From positions 4,588,001 through 4,652,000 of the forward strand of contig CP079103.1 in NCBI GenBank assembly GCA_019285755.1: a stretch of 64,000 nucleotides of DNA, in the 5' to 3' direction. The notes under the pieces were generated by a model. That model was not told where the DNA came from, searched no databases, and was given only the letters and a program-made list of their open reading frames with translations. Position 1 is the stretch's first letter. Each line of letters opens with the position of its first letter. A program made the translations under genes and the position numbers. The DNA comes from Chitinophaga sp. E66. Lineage in GTDB: Bacteria > Bacteroidota > Bacteroidia > Chitinophagales > Chitinophagaceae. Positions 31,010-40,853 of the stretch are shown here, one piece after another.

Positions 31010-32741
31010 TCAGTTTATCTGTACCATCGCACCCTTGATCACGGTATTGGCGCTGGAGCTGATCTCCATCCCTGCAGAGCCTTCCGCCTTAAACTGCGTA
31101 CCGGCCTTCGCTTCCAGCCCCGTAGAGCTTTCCATCTTAATGCTGCCGGAGGCTTTCATGATGAGGTCTTTCGCGCTTTCTATCGTGATCCCGTCCTGGG
31201 AGAGTACGATTTTGTTACTGTTCTTGTCTTTGATGGTGACTTCTCCCGCATCTTCATCCAGCGATACCATATGGCCGCCTGGCGTATCGATGACGAGGGT
31301 CTTTATCGTCGTTGAAAAGGATGCGCATACCGCTGCGGGTAAACAGTCCTTTTTCGTGATTGTCGTCTTTAGGTTCCAGCGGCGAGGCTTTGGCGCTGCT
31401 GTGCAGGCCACCCAGCACTACGGGATAACGGGGATCGTCGTCCAGGAAGCCCACCAGCACTTCGTCTTCCAATTCGGGGAGGAAGGATGTGCCGCGGCTG
31501 CTGCCGGCGTCGAGGGTGCAGACGCGGGCCCATACGCCGTCGTCTCCCGTGTCTACCGAAGGTATCTGTAACAGGATGCGGCCTTCGCCGTCCGGGTCGC
31601 CTTCAATGCTTTAACGATGGCGGTATGCAGGCCGTTGATGGAGGGTAACAGGGCGCCTGCTGGCTTGGCGGATACCGGGAACTTGTCCGCATGCTTCACG
31701 GGCGATAAGCCCAGCTGAAGATCCACCGTCCAGTTGCCCGCCGCCAGCTCATGCCGTACTCCGCTCACCCAGGCCACCCCGTTCATACGGGTGCCAAGTC
31801 CTTCGAGGCTTACCGTAATACCGGGAACTGCCTGTGCGAATCCCTGTACCTGGGCCCTTCCGCAGAGGAAGGCCATCCGGCTGCGGAGGGCGGCCGCGTC
31901 GGCCCATTGCTGCACTTCTTCCTCTTTTAACCCGGCAGGCTGCCGGAGTGTCACAAGCGGCAGGCCCATGTCTGCCGCGGAAAGATCGCCGGGCGTCGTC
32001 CATTCGGGCTCGGCGGATTCTGTTTCCAGGAGCGCCTGCTGCGGGGTCCCAGCTCTGGGCCTTCACGCTGCCGTATTGCAGGCTGCCGTCTATTTCGCCG
32101 TCAAACTCCAGCAGGTTGGTACCGAAGCGAAGGGTGGCGATGCCTTCCGTTTCCACGGCGGGTTTGATGATGTCTATTTTGTCGAGGTTGGTAACGGCTA
32201 CGAATCCGAGGGCATCGAGCCGCGTGATGAGGAAATCCCAGTCGGTCGCGTTGTATTGTACCATTTCGGCATGCGTTACCGGGGTATCTTCTATCGCTCC
32301 CGTCAGCTCTTCCGCGTCCAGGATGGTGGCGGCGATCTCGCTGTCTTTCTGGTCTTTAAACAGTGCGCTCTTGCGGCCAATGGCCAGCAGTGAGCTCTTA
32401 TGCCGGCATTCCACCTGCAGCTCCGATGTGTGCTGCCGCAGCCGCAGGGCGTGCGTGGTGACGATGCCCATGAAAATCGTTTCTTCAAACCCATGATACC
32501 CCGCCAGTATCTCGATCTCGTTGCCGGGCAGGAAGAGCTCCCCGGTGCTGACGGGCCAGTCCGCCAATGCAGCATCCCCGTCAGATACGACCAGGCTGGC
32601 GCCCGCGATGCGGTTCGCCTCGTTCCAGACGGTAACCGATACAACGGGTATGTCGCCGGTCACCGGCTCGCCGTTCACTTTTACCGTGAACGACACCAGG
32701 CTCGTTTCCTGCTCTATGGGCAATAACTGCTCGTCGCTCAT
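31010..32741 (-). CDS. VgrG-like spike/hub protein (Pvc8-like)
   Basis: About 577 residues over about five frames. The gp27-like hub: VSFTVKVNGEPVTGDIPVVS, LPGNEIEILAGYHGFEETIF, GIVTTHALRLRQHTSELQVE, YNATDWDFLITRLDALGFVA. The OB-fold and spike follow: RAQVQGFAQAVPGITVSLEG, MEDEVLVGFLDDDPRYPVVL, GGLHSSAKASPLEPKDDNHE, ILFNDDK. The beta-helix is VSLDEDAGEVTIKDKNSNKI, LSQDGITIESAKDLIMKASG, ending VIKGAMVQIN. The FLDDDPRYPVVLGG block is typical of VgrG/Pvc8. No extra C-terminal toxin domain is fused. The start overlaps the LysM gene stop by four bases. Confidence 0.9.
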
Positions 32742-33512
32742 TTGGGTTGCTTTTTAACGGGCGGGAAGAAGATCTCGGCGCCTTCTTTCAGCTTACGGAA
32801 ATTGTACATTTTATTCGCCCGGGCTACTTCAATGTAAGTGTCGGGCGTGCCGTAAATGTCCTGGCACAATAACTGGATGGTATCGCCGGCGATCACCTGG
32901 CGGACGTGCGTAAGGTCTGGCGAGCTTTTGTTCTCCACCTTTCCCGCAGCATATCCTCAATCGATCCTTCAAACCCGGCCCGCGCTTCCGCGCGTAAGGG
33001 CGTTCCGTCTGGCTTAAAGAGTTTATAAGTGATGGAGAGCGTACTGAGCACCCCCGTGAACACGAGCTTCCCCAGTTGAGCTGAACACGCCGCGGCCGGT
33101 GCTCCTTCCCTTCGAAGAGATACACCACCTTGGCGAACTTCTGCAACTCCGTCATCACGTCGTATTCGTCGCCTCCGCTGATAAGGTCGGCGATGGCCCC
33201 TGCGATGGGCACATTGTCCAGCGGACCGGCGGGCTTCGGCACCACGCCCGTACCGTCGAACAGGAAGGTGAATTCCAGTCCGGGCGGCGAGGTGTGCGTG
33301 TAGCGGGCTACGGAGCCGGAGTTGCCGGGCGCGGGTTTGCGGTTGTAATTGACGCGGTAATTGATCGCGTAGTTATCCGGGTTTACCTGCACCATGTACT
33401 TGTCTCCGTCAGCGTCGCTGAGCACCGGTTTATCTTTCGCCTTTGCGGTGGGCTTGAACGCGCGGATAATCATTTTCTCCAGCTTGCCCCCGCCAAATAC
33501 GGATTCGAGCAT
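32738..33512 (-). CDS. CIS tube-initiator/hub adaptor with LysM domain (Pvc7-like)
   Basis: About 258 residues over two or three frames. The N-terminal CIS_tube domain: YMVQVNPDNYAINYRVNYNR, SPPGLEFTFLFDGTGVVPKP, LQKFAKVVYLFEGKEHRPRR and VQLNWG. After the frame change come LVFTGVLSTLSITYKLFKPD and ARAGFEGSIEDMLR-like sequence. The C-terminal LysM-like domain: HVRQVIAGDTIQLLCQDIYG, YIEVARANKMYNFRKLKEG, IFFPP. It connects hub to tube in eCIS models. The downstream VgrG start overlaps its stop (ATGA). Confidence 0.85.
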
Positions 33513-33513
33513 G

Positions 33514-33702
33514 TTAACGTTCGTTTTGTTTTTTCAATAATCGCATGACCTCTTCTGCGCAGATGGCCACGATTTGCTGTATGTCGGGCTGGGCGGATGA
33601 AGTGGAAGCGCCGCCGGCGGCGGGTCCGGAAGAACCGCTTTGGCCGGAGGGCTGCTCCTCCACTCTTGCACGGATCACGAGCTCCCGGATTTCGATGGGC
33701 AT
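33514..33702 (-). CDS. DUF5908 family small protein (Pvc6-like position)
   Basis: Intact 62-residue protein. The signature start MPIEIRELVIRARVEE is that of DUF5908 peptides found in eCIS operons. A Gly/Ser/Ala linker and a C-terminal helix, IVAICAEEVMRLLKKQNER, follow. Function unknown; the position between tube and hub genes is conserved. The next gene starts one base after its stop. Confidence 0.85.
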   Translation of the reverse strand: MPIEIRELVIRARVEEQPSGQSGSSGPAAGGASTSSAQPDIQQIVAICAEEVMRLLKKQNER

Positions 33703-33714
33703 ACGCGGAAGGTT

Positions 33715-34227
33715 TTAGATACCGATGTTAATGTCTAGCGATGCAGTTAATCCTGCTGCGGCGTCCAGGCCTACGCTGATGGGATCGTAGTACTTGAAGT
33801 ACTGGTAAGAGAGCACCAGCGTTTCCACTACGATCTCGTTGTTGCCTGCGTTGAAGCTGCTGACTTCGAGTTTCTTGGGGATGGCGTTGATGAGGTACCA
33901 GTTGTACAACGGCACATGATCGGCGTTCATCAGCGAGATGAGGACGTTGCTGGGCTTGAAGCGGAACTCATCGAGCCCTTGCCGTGCCCAGTGCAGCACT
34001 CCGGAACCGAGCATCTTGCCGCGCTTCAGCGTCACATCGCCATATTTGGAGCGGACGGGCAGATTATGCACGAAGCGGTGCTCGCCGCCTTCGGCCACGG
34101 TTTCCATTTCCAGGTCTACCGTTAGCCCGGAGACTTCCTGGAAGCGGACGTCTTGCGGGAATTGCGGCAGTATCTCGAAGAGCACCAGGAAATGAAAACC
34201 GACCTGCGGGGTGTCAAAGGCAGACAT
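33715..34227 (-). CDS. Contractile tail inner tube protein 2 (gp19-like, Pvc5-like)
   Basis: Intact 170-residue protein. FHFLVLFEILPQFPQDVRFQ, EVSGLTVDLEMETVAEGGEH, VTLKRGKMLGSGVLHWARQG, VLISLMNADHVPLYNWYLIN, IVVETLVLSYQYFKYY is the T4 gp19/Hcp-like tube fold pattern. Longer than tube 1 by a C-terminal extension (about residues 145-170, VGLDAAAGLTASLDINIGI). It is probably the baseplate-proximal tube ring or adaptor (as for Pvc5), while tube 1 makes the stacked shaft (inference). Three bases separate the two tube genes. Confidence 0.88.
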   Translation of the reverse strand: MSAFDTPQVGFHFLVLFEILPQFPQDVRFQEVSGLTVDLEMETVAEGGEHRFVHNLPVRSKYGDVTLKRGKMLGSGVLHWARQGLDEFRFKPSNVLISLMNADHVPLYNWYLINAIPKKLEVSSFNAGNNEIVVETLVLSYQYFKYYDPISVGLDAAAGLTASLDINIGI

Positions 34228-34230
34228 ATG

Positions 34231-34662
34231 CTATTCGTTTTGGATCACCAGACCTTCATGCGCCAGTTCGATAGACTCGATGGCCACTTCGTTGCCGTCC
34301 GATTTGAGGTCGGAACTTTGCACCTTGATGGGCCAGGCGTTTTTAACCTTCCATACCACCACGGGCTCATGGTTTTCGTTGAGCAGGCTGATGGTCACGT
34401 TGCGCCGCTCGATGGTATTGAGGGCCACGGTATTCCACCAGTCGTAGAATTGGTTGTCGCCCTTGAAGGTGCCGCGTTTCATGGTGATGTTGCTGTATTT
34501 AACCATGCCCGGCATTTTGGTTTTGACATATTCCGGGCTGGCGCCGTCGCGGTACTCTATCGGGTCGATCTGAACATCCAGGCCGGATACTTCTGTGAAC
34601 CCGATGTTTGCCCCACCCCATTCAACCTGGAAGTGGAATTTGGGAAGCGGATAATTCGCCAT
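34231..34662 (-). CDS. Contractile tail inner tube protein 1 (gp19-like, Pvc1-like)
   Basis: Intact 143-residue protein. PKFHFQVEWGGANIGFTEVS, GLDVQIDPIEYRDGASPEYV, YSNITMKRGTFKGDNQFYDW, VTISLLNENHEPVVVWKVKN, and AIESIELAHEGLVIQNE. The F-x-V-x-(W/F)-GG-x-x-GFxEVSGL start is the standard eCIS/phage tube motif. It should polymerise as the rigid hexameric tube that carries cargo. Confidence 0.92.
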   Translation of the reverse strand: MANYPLPKFHFQVEWGGANIGFTEVSGLDVQIDPIEYRDGASPEYVKTKMPGMVKYSNITMKRGTFKGDNQFYDWWNTVALNTIERRNVTISLLNENHEPVVVWKVKNAWPIKVQSSDLKSDGNEVAIESIELAHEGLVIQNE

Positions 34663-34692
34663 AACTTATTTTTTTATTGAATGGATGATGAA

Positions 34693-36700
34693 TCAGGATT
34701 CCTGCATTTTGTGGCTGAAGCGCAGCACGATGAATTCCGCCGGACGAACGGCAGCCATACCGATCTCCACGATCAGCCGGCCTTCGAGGATGTCTTGCGC
34801 GGTCATCGTTTCGCCGAGGCCTACTTTCACGTAAAACGCCTGCTTGGTGGTTGCCCCGGCCAGCGCGCCCTGCCGCCATTGCAGCGTCAGGAAGTTTTCC
34901 AGCATGGCGCGGATGCGCACCCAGGTATTGGCGTCGTTGTTTTCGAAAACGAACGGCTCGGACGCCTTCTTCGTCGATTCTTCCACGAAAGTGAAGAAGC
35001 GGCGCACGTTCACATAACGCCATTCATTATCGTTGCCCGCCAATGTACGCGCTCCCCAGACCAGGATCCCTTGCCGGTGAACGCCCTGATGGCGTTGATG
35101 CTCTTTCCGGTATCGCTGACGTTGAGGCTGCTTTGCTCCTGGTCGTTCAGTTTAACGGCCGGCCCCACCACGCTGCGGAGGCTCATATTAGCGGGGGCTT
35201 TCCACACGCCGCGGGTGCGGTCGGTAGTAGCATATACGCCCGCTACGGCGCCCGATGGCGGCAGTAGGCTCAGCTCCAGCTTCACGCGGTCGTTTACCGC
35301 CTGGAAGAACGGGTGCCTGGTAAACAGTAACAGTTCTGCGTTATCGGTGCGGTTGATGGCATCCTGCAAAACAGTTATAAACGCATCTGCCACTTTCTCG
35401 AAAGCTTTGTGCAGCGTCACGGAATTGGCTACGTTCTGAACGGTGGCCAGCGGCGTACCGCCCGTATAAGGGTTCATTTCCGGTTGAATGGTGGTGACGT
35501 TGGCGCCGGCGATCCAGTCGGTAGTGCTGATGTCTGCATAATCCGCATGTACCATGGCTTCTGTACGCGGGGAGCGGGGAATGCGCCCAGCACGGCGGCG
35601 TTCTTTTCAAAAGCGACCAGGTTGATCAGCTGTTGGCGCAAATCGATGTTGGCTTTCAGCTTATTCAGGACCTGTGTCATATCCGGGGTATTCCCCCTTC
35701 GATCTCCAGCCTGCGGGCCGCGAGCGCTACGCTGCGCACAAAAGTGATCAGGGTACGAAGGCAGTACGGGCACCGGCTACGGCATTGGCCGATACGACCG
35801 CCTGGCGCAGCGTTTCGAAATGTGCGCTGATGGGATTGTAGTTGCTGCGGTTGAGCACCGGGGCGGCGACCTTCTGAAACACACGCCCTTCTTCGGTGAT
35901 CCTGTCGCGCAGCGTTTGTACCATCGGGGCTAAAGCCGGGATGAGGTTATCGGGGACCAAAGGCGCGTTCGCATTATCCAGGAACGCCAGCTGCGAGAAC
36001 TTCAGTGTTCTGGGATATGAAGATTGCAGCCAGGGATAATATGCCGCGGCATATTTCAGTTCCTGGTTACCTACGCCGTTGCGGAAATTCAGGATGGGAT
36101 TTTCTGCGTGGTTTAAAGGCAGTTGTCCACCGGGAATGTCCAGCACGGCAAAGCGGTCCTGCAGTTTGGAGCACTGCTGGATAGCCGCCTGGTGGAAGTT
36201 CCCGGCGTTCACGAAGTCGGGCGTACCGTCGCCTTCTTTGAGCGCGCCGGTATCTGGTGCGCAGATGATGGTCGGCTCGTCTTCTTTCGAAACCGCTGCC
36301 AGTCCGCCGAGCAGGCCGGTAGTGGCATTCCTAACACCACATCGGTCGTGTAGTTGCCTACGGAAACGATGTAGCATGGGCCGCCGCCGTTATCGAAGAA
36401 ATGCTGCAGCGCATCGAACAGGAAGAACTTGCGCCCGTTCACCGGCGTCACTTCCGCGATGTTATTCTGCGCATCCAGCTTCACGGTAATGGTTGCGGGC
36501 GTATATCCGCCGCCGTACAGCGAAGTGAATTCCAGCAGGGAAGTAAGCCGTATGGGCCGGTTGATGAGCGACTTCCCGTCGGGGCCGGTCGTTCGGGCGG
36601 TATGACCGATAAACGCGGGAATGGCGGTGGCCACCGCGGCTACGGAAGGCGGTATCAGCGAAAGCTCTTCGACGAAAACGCCTGGGGTTTTATAATCCAT
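34693..36700 (-). CDS. Contractile tail sheath protein 2 (long form)
   Basis: About 669 residues over five frames. N-terminal: MDYKTPGVFVEELSLIPPSV, AAVATAIPAFIGHTARTT, RLTSLLEFTSLYGGGY, FDNGGGPCYIVSVGNY. Middle: DEPTIICAPDTGALKEGD, LQDRFAVLDIPGG, KYAAAYYPWLQSSYPRTL. C-terminal: NEWRYVNVRRFFTFVEESTK, VKVGLGETMTAQDILEGRLI, AAVRPAEFIVLRFSHKMQES. The inserted middle (about 35450-35950) is absent from sheath 1, as in Pvc4-like proteins. It starts 26 bases after sheath 1. The last 110 residues are nearly identical to those of sheath 1. Confidence 0.9.
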
Positions 36701-36726
36701 ATCCGATCAGATTAACAGATGAAAGT

Positions 36727-38173
36727 TTAAGATTCCTGCATTTTGTGGCTGTAGCGGAGCACGATGAACTCGGCCGGACGAACCACCGCCATACCGATCT
36801 CCACGATCATACGGCCTTCGAGAATGTCCTGCGCGGTCATGGTTTGTCCTAAGCCTACCTTCACATAAAACGCATGCTCCGGTTTGGCGCCCGCGAGTGC
36901 GCCGGCGCGCCATTGGAGGATGAGGAAGTTCTCGATCATGGCGCGGACCTTCACCCAGGTGTTGGCGTCGTTCGGTTCGAATACGAAGGGCTCGGAAGCT
37001 TTCTTGGTCGATTCTTCCACCATATTGAAGAACCGGCGAACGCTCACGTAGCGCCATTCGTTGTCGTTCCCGGCGAGCGTGCGCGCTCCCAAACGAGGAT
37101 ACCTTTTCCGCTGAAGGAACGGATGGCGTTCACGCTCTTGCCGGTGGTATGAACGTTCAGGTTTTCCTGCGCGTCATCACTGATGGCTACGGTAGGCTTA
37201 CGGATGAAGCGGAGGCTCGTATTGGCAGGCGCTTTCCACACACCGCGCGTGGCATCCACCGTGGCATAAACCCCGGCGATAGCGGCGCCGGGCGGCATTA
37301 CGATGGGCATTGCCGCGATAGTGGCCTTGATCTGGTGATACAATTTATTAGCGACGTGATAAAGTGAATTCGCTTCCTGTGCCGGGGTGGGATTGAACAG
37401 CCGCAGCACCATGGCACCGGGTACGGGGTTGCCGTTCAGCACGCCGGTGATGGTTACCGCCTCTTCGTTGTAATTAAGCGTGAGGAGGTTTCCAGGTGCG
37501 GGTAATACGCCGCGCCATATTGCAGGTTGTTGTTGCCGATGAGCATGCGGAAGCCATTGGCGTTATCGTCGATCACGTTCGTATTACCGGGATTGGTATA
37601 GTCGAGATGACCATTGAATACGTCCATGATGACAAAGCGGTCTTTAAGGTCGGCAGCTTGTGCGAGCGCGAGGCCGTTCAGGTTGTAGAAATCGCCCTGA
37701 GGGAGTAGTTGCGCATCGGGGAATACCAGCAGCGTAGGCTCATCTTCCTTGGCGATGGCCGCGAGGCCGGCGGTGTAATTAGCGATGGTAGCCGCGGGCG
37801 GCGTGGCCGAATCCGGGCCGATGGATACGATGTAGCAGGGGCCACCGCCGTTGGAGAAATACAACTGCATGGCGTAGTACATGCGGAACAGTCCTGCCGG
37901 CGCGGCGGGCGGGGTAGCCACTACATTGGCGCCATTTACAGTCGCGGTTACCGCAGTGAAGGTTTCGAGCCTGGCGCCGAAGATGGCTTCGTAGTCTACG
38001 AGTGAGGTGATGCGCACCGGCTTGTTGACCAGCGAATTGCCATTGAGCGTGGTAAGCCGGGTGTAGCCGATGAACGCCGGGATGGCGGTTTCCACCTGGG
38101 CCACAGACGGCGGGAACTTGGGTACCTCGTCAATGTAAACGCCGGGTGTTTTGAGGTTTGCTAAGTTTAACAT
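36727..38173 (-). CDS. Contractile tail sheath protein 1 (short form)
   Basis: About 482 residues over three frames. LKTPGVYIDEVPKFPPSVAQ, VETAIPAFIGYTRLTT, RITSLVDYEAIFGARLET, FSNGGGPCYIVSIG, DEPTLLVFPDAQLLPQGDFY, LKDRFVIMDVFNGH, YGAAYYPHLETS, then PPGAAIAGVYATVDATRGVW, KAPANTSL, VNAIRSFSGKGILVWERA, NEWRYVSVRRFFNMVEESTK, AVVRPAEFIVLRYSHKMQES. The PPSxA..IVYATVDxxRGVWKAPAN block is the classic sheath subdomain that contacts neighbours. Probably the main contractile sheath (inference). Confidence 0.92.
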
Positions 38174-38188
38174 GATCAGTCATTTTAA

Positions 38189-38951
38189 TCAGGTTCTTTG
38201 AAAATTAATGCTGTATTCCCGTGGCTGTGGGGCCAGGTGCCAGGCTTGTTTGAATATGTCGATCACGCCGCAGACGTCTGCCGTAGCGGCGGATTGGTCG
38301 AAGATGACTTTCTCCTGCAGCGGTGTCCCGCCTTCCAGGCGCACAACGTAAGCGCCGCGGGGATGCGGTCGCAGATCCAGCCCGGTGCGGTCTTGCAGGG
38401 GCGTTACCGTTTCGCTGAGGGTAAAGCTGACAGGCGCACCTGCCGCGATCTTGCCCGCGCGGATCTGGTTGTAGGCGCCGGGCGTGATTTTGTGCGAGAG
38501 GAGATAACCGCTGAGCGCGCCATTTTCCGTATTGCCGGCATTGGCGGCGGCGGTAAGCGCGACAACATTGCCGGCGAGATTTGCGTCGATGACGCCGGCG
38601 GGCGATAAGTTGCTGGCGTAGAAGATGCGCCGCCCCAGCTGCTGCGCGCCTTGTTCGAAAAAGTCGGGCAATGCGGCGCGGGCCTTATCGATCATCAGCC
38701 AAAGATAACTGTACCGGCTGAGTGAGCGCAGTGGCCGGCGCCCAGGTGATGCCGTTGAAATGTTGCCTGCAGAAGGCGGTGAGCCCTCCGGGAGAGGACC
38801 GAATGAGCAGCCCGTAGCTGGCCGCCACCGCTTCGCTAAGCGGAGACAGCGCCAGGCGGACGCCCTCGCCGGGGTCTGCGTTGTTGATACGGATGCGTAT
38901 CCTGAATTCCGGGGTGTAACGCCAAACCAGTTTTTCCATGGCTTGAATCAA
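38189..38951 (-). CDS. Uncharacterised eCIS-operon protein (second gene)
   Basis: About 253 residues if read as one gene with a frame change at about 38690: VWRYTPEFRIRIRINNADPG, LIRSSPGGLTAFCRQHFNGI, PVQLSLA, then DKARAALPDFFEQGAQQLGR, RIFYASNLSPAG, LRPHPRGAYVVRLEGGTPLQ, DVCGVIDIFKQAWHLAPQPR, EYSINFQRT. The two halves overlap by 11 bases, so two genes are the alternative. I favour one because the first half ends in mid-strand and the second lacks its own domain start. I recognise no named family. It is 33 bases after the DUF4255 gene and 15 before the sheath. Confidence 0.55.
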
Positions 38952-38984
38952 TGGGGTTGTTCAATAACGGGTGTACGAAAAGGA

Positions 38985-39575
38985 TTATGGCAATGTTCCC
39001 AATACCTGTGTTTGCAGGTTGATCTCTGTCACGATGCCGGCGCCCGACTGCGGGGCGTCCTGGATCACGGCCATGCGCATCTTATAGATGACGGACGGGA
39101 TGTACTTCCCTCCCATCACGCTCCACAACTGATTCAACTCCTCGAAGCGGGTAGAATACAGGTCGAAGATGACGCGGTTGAGCTGAAGGGTACCAAGCAC
39201 AGGCGTGTCTGCCGGCGTAAATACGAACTGCCGCTGAAAGAAGGCAATCACCTGAGATATACGCTGCAGGGCCGTGCTATAGGTGTTTTTGTTGGCGCTG
39301 ATCAGTACGAACACATTGAGGTGTAACTCCGGCTGGCGCTCTACCGCTTCCGGAATGCCGTTATTGTAAACGGTGCGCCGGTAGGGCAGGTTACGCAATG
39401 TTTCTTCCTGCTGAATGTTCACGACAGACACGACGATCTTATCGCTGAGATTCTGCGAGGGGGTCTCCTGGAAGGCGTCGGCAAATGAAATATTACCGAG
39501 AATGACTTCCGGATCCAACGAACCGATATATGTGTTCAACTTACTTACGATCGCGCTCAAAACCTGATCGATCAT
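38985..39575 (-). CDS. DUF4255 tail terminator/cap protein (Pvc16-like), first gene of the eCIS operon
   Basis: Intact 196-residue protein. VLSAIVSKLNTYIGSLDPEV, KIVVSVVNIQQEETLRNLPY, LHLNVFVLISANKNTYSTAL, QRISQVIAFFQRQFVFTP, FDLYSTRFEELNQLWSVMGG, KYIPSVIYKMRM: the SVVNIxxExTLRN and NxLWSxLGgkYxPSVxYk blocks are the DUF4255/Pvc16 signature. It caps the distal end of sheath and tube. In Photorhabdus pvc16 closes the structural set; here it opens the operon, as in other Bacteroidota eCIS (recall). Confidence 0.88.
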   Translation of the reverse strand: MIDQVLSAIVSKLNTYIGSLDPEVILGNISFADAFQETPSQNLSDKIVVSVVNIQQEETLRNLPYRRTVYNNGIPEAVERQPELHLNVFVLISANKNTYSTALQRISQVIAFFQRQFVFTPADTPVLGTLQLNRVIFDLYSTRFEELNQLWSVMGGKYIPSVIYKMRMAVIQDAPQSGAGIVTEINLQTQVLGTLP

Positions 39576-39816
39576 CGATGAAGGATTTCGGGGTTTGCGC
39601 TATACAATTACTGGAAACCGGGGTATAACTTCAGTTTTCTTTAGTGCTGTATTGAGTTTGGGGCTGTGCTGTTATTCCAAGGTTTTTCTAACGATGTAAT
39701 ATTAGCCAATAAAAATTAATCTGCAAAAAATTTAAATACCTGGTAGATTATGTATGATAACTGGTAGGTTTTCGCATTATATTGTAGTATCCTTCACCTA
39801 CCGATTTGCTTAAGTT
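39576..39816. promoter_or_regulatory. AT-rich divergent intergenic region (putative eCIS operon promoter)
   Basis: This 241-base gap separates the divergent eCIS operon (-) and the VOC gene (+) and must hold both promoters. It is clearly AT-rich at 39690-39790. I find no exact TAnnTTTG box for either strand. The hexamer GGTAGG/GGTAGA occurs at 39742 and 39763, and its inverse CCTACC at 39797, a possible operator. An alternative sigma factor or activator for the eCIS would fit the missing consensus (inference). Confidence 0.35.
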
Positions 39817-40166
39817 ATGATAGATTTCTCACTCGTCGTCATCAGAACAGACAAGCAGGAAGCACAAGCAGCCTTCTATACCATGTTAGGATTTCAGTTC
39901 GATCATCACCGGCACGGCAACGGTCCGCTTCATTACGCCAGCGTCAATAGTAAAGTAGTGTTGGAAATTTATCCGCTTACTAAAAGCATATCGACATCCG
40001 ATAATTCCACGCGACTTGGATTCACTGTGCCAGCATTGGATGAATTGATTACACGTTTAAAAGATAACGGTATTAATATCCTCTCCACGCCTTCGCAAAC
40101 GGAATGGGGTACGCTGACGTTGTCCAGGACCACGACGGCCGCAAAATTGAACTGACGCAAAGATGA
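39817..40166 (+). CDS. VOC (glyoxalase/bleomycin resistance) family protein
   Basis: About 116 residues. SLVVIRTDKQEAQAAFYTML, GFQFDHHRHGNGPLHYASVN, SKVVLEIYPL, LGFTVPALDELITRLKDNGI is the vicinal-oxygen-chelate fold. Near 40112 a frame change gives DVVQDHDGRKIELTQR, the expected C-terminal DPDGxxIEL strand, with stop at 40164-40166. The metal ligands would be the early strand residue and the glutamate in KIEL. Substrate unknown. Divergent from the eCIS operon. Confidence 0.75.
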
Positions 40167-40175
40167 GGGAGGATT

Positions 40176-40850
40176 TTATTCCCCAGTTCCTTCCACGATG
40201 ATCACGATCTCACCTTTCACGGCTTTGGCCTGGAAGTGATCGCGCACTTCGAGGAGGGTGCCGCGCTTGTTCTCTTCGAACATCTTTGTCAGCTCGCGGG
40301 ACACGCAGCATTGGCGGGTTTCTCCGAAGTACTGCATGAAATCTTCCAGCGATTTGACGAGGCGGTGGGGAGACTCGTAGAACACCATGGTTCGGGGCTC
40401 TGTGGCGAGTTGGGTCAGCAAAGTATGCCGGCCCTTTTTGAGGGGAAGGAAGCCTTCGAAGGCAAAGCGGTTCATGGGAATACCGCTGTTAACGAGGGCG
40501 GGAACGAAAGCCGTGGCGCCGGGGAGGCATTCCACATCGATCCCTTCACGAACACATTCGCGGACGAGCAGGAACCCCGGATCACTGACCCCGGGCGTGC
40601 CCGCATCGGTCAGCAGCGCCATGGACCGCCCTTCGCGCAACTGTTGTACCAGATGCTGTAACACCTTATGCTCATTATGCTGATGATAAGGTGTTACAGG
40701 CTTACTGATACCGTAATGTTTAAGCAGTACCCCGGAAGTCCGGGTATCTTCTGCCAGCACCAGCTCCACCGACTCCAAAACCTTTACGGCCCGGTACGTG
40801 ATGTCGCCCAGGTTACCGATAGGCGAAGGAATGAGGTAGAGTTTCGCCAA
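40176..40850 (-). CDS. rsmI: 16S rRNA (cytidine(1402)-2'-O)-methyltransferase RsmI
   Basis: Intact 224-residue protein. LYLIPSPIGNLGDITYRAVK, VLAEDTRTSGVLLKHYGI, ALLTDAGTPGVSDPGFLLVR, VECLPGATAFVPALVNSGIP, FAFEGFLPLKKGRHTLL, TMVFYESPHRLVKSLEDF, CVSRELTKMFEENKRG. It matches the tetrapyrrole-methylase fold of RsmI, which modifies C1402 in the ribosomal decoding centre. It starts three bases after the purS stop, so the two are co-transcribed. Confidence 0.95.
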   Translation of the reverse strand: MAKLYLIPSPIGNLGDITYRAVKVLESVELVLAEDTRTSGVLLKHYGISKPVTPYHQHNEHKVLQHLVQQLREGRSMALLTDAGTPGVSDPGFLLVRECVREGIDVECLPGATAFVPALVNSGIPMNRFAFEGFLPLKKGRHTLLTQLATEPRTMVFYESPHRLVKSLEDFMQYFGETRQCCVSRELTKMFEENKRGTLLEVRDHFQAKAVKGEIVIIVEGTGE

Positions 40851-40853
40851 TGC

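Noticed and set aside
27064..34680. Several 100-280-codon plus-strand open frames across the eCIS structural genes
   Set aside because: All are GC-driven shadows of genes with strong family matches on the minus strand; none shows a motif, promoter or spacing typical of a gene.
11263..39575. Prophage or type VI secretion interpretation of the tail-like genes
   Set aside because: Sheath, tube, gp25, VgrG and PAAR also occur in phage and T6SS, but there is no capsid, portal, terminase, integrase or lysis gene, and no TssJLM. DUF4255, DUF5908, CIS_tube/LysM, tape measure and DUF4157 are eCIS markers.
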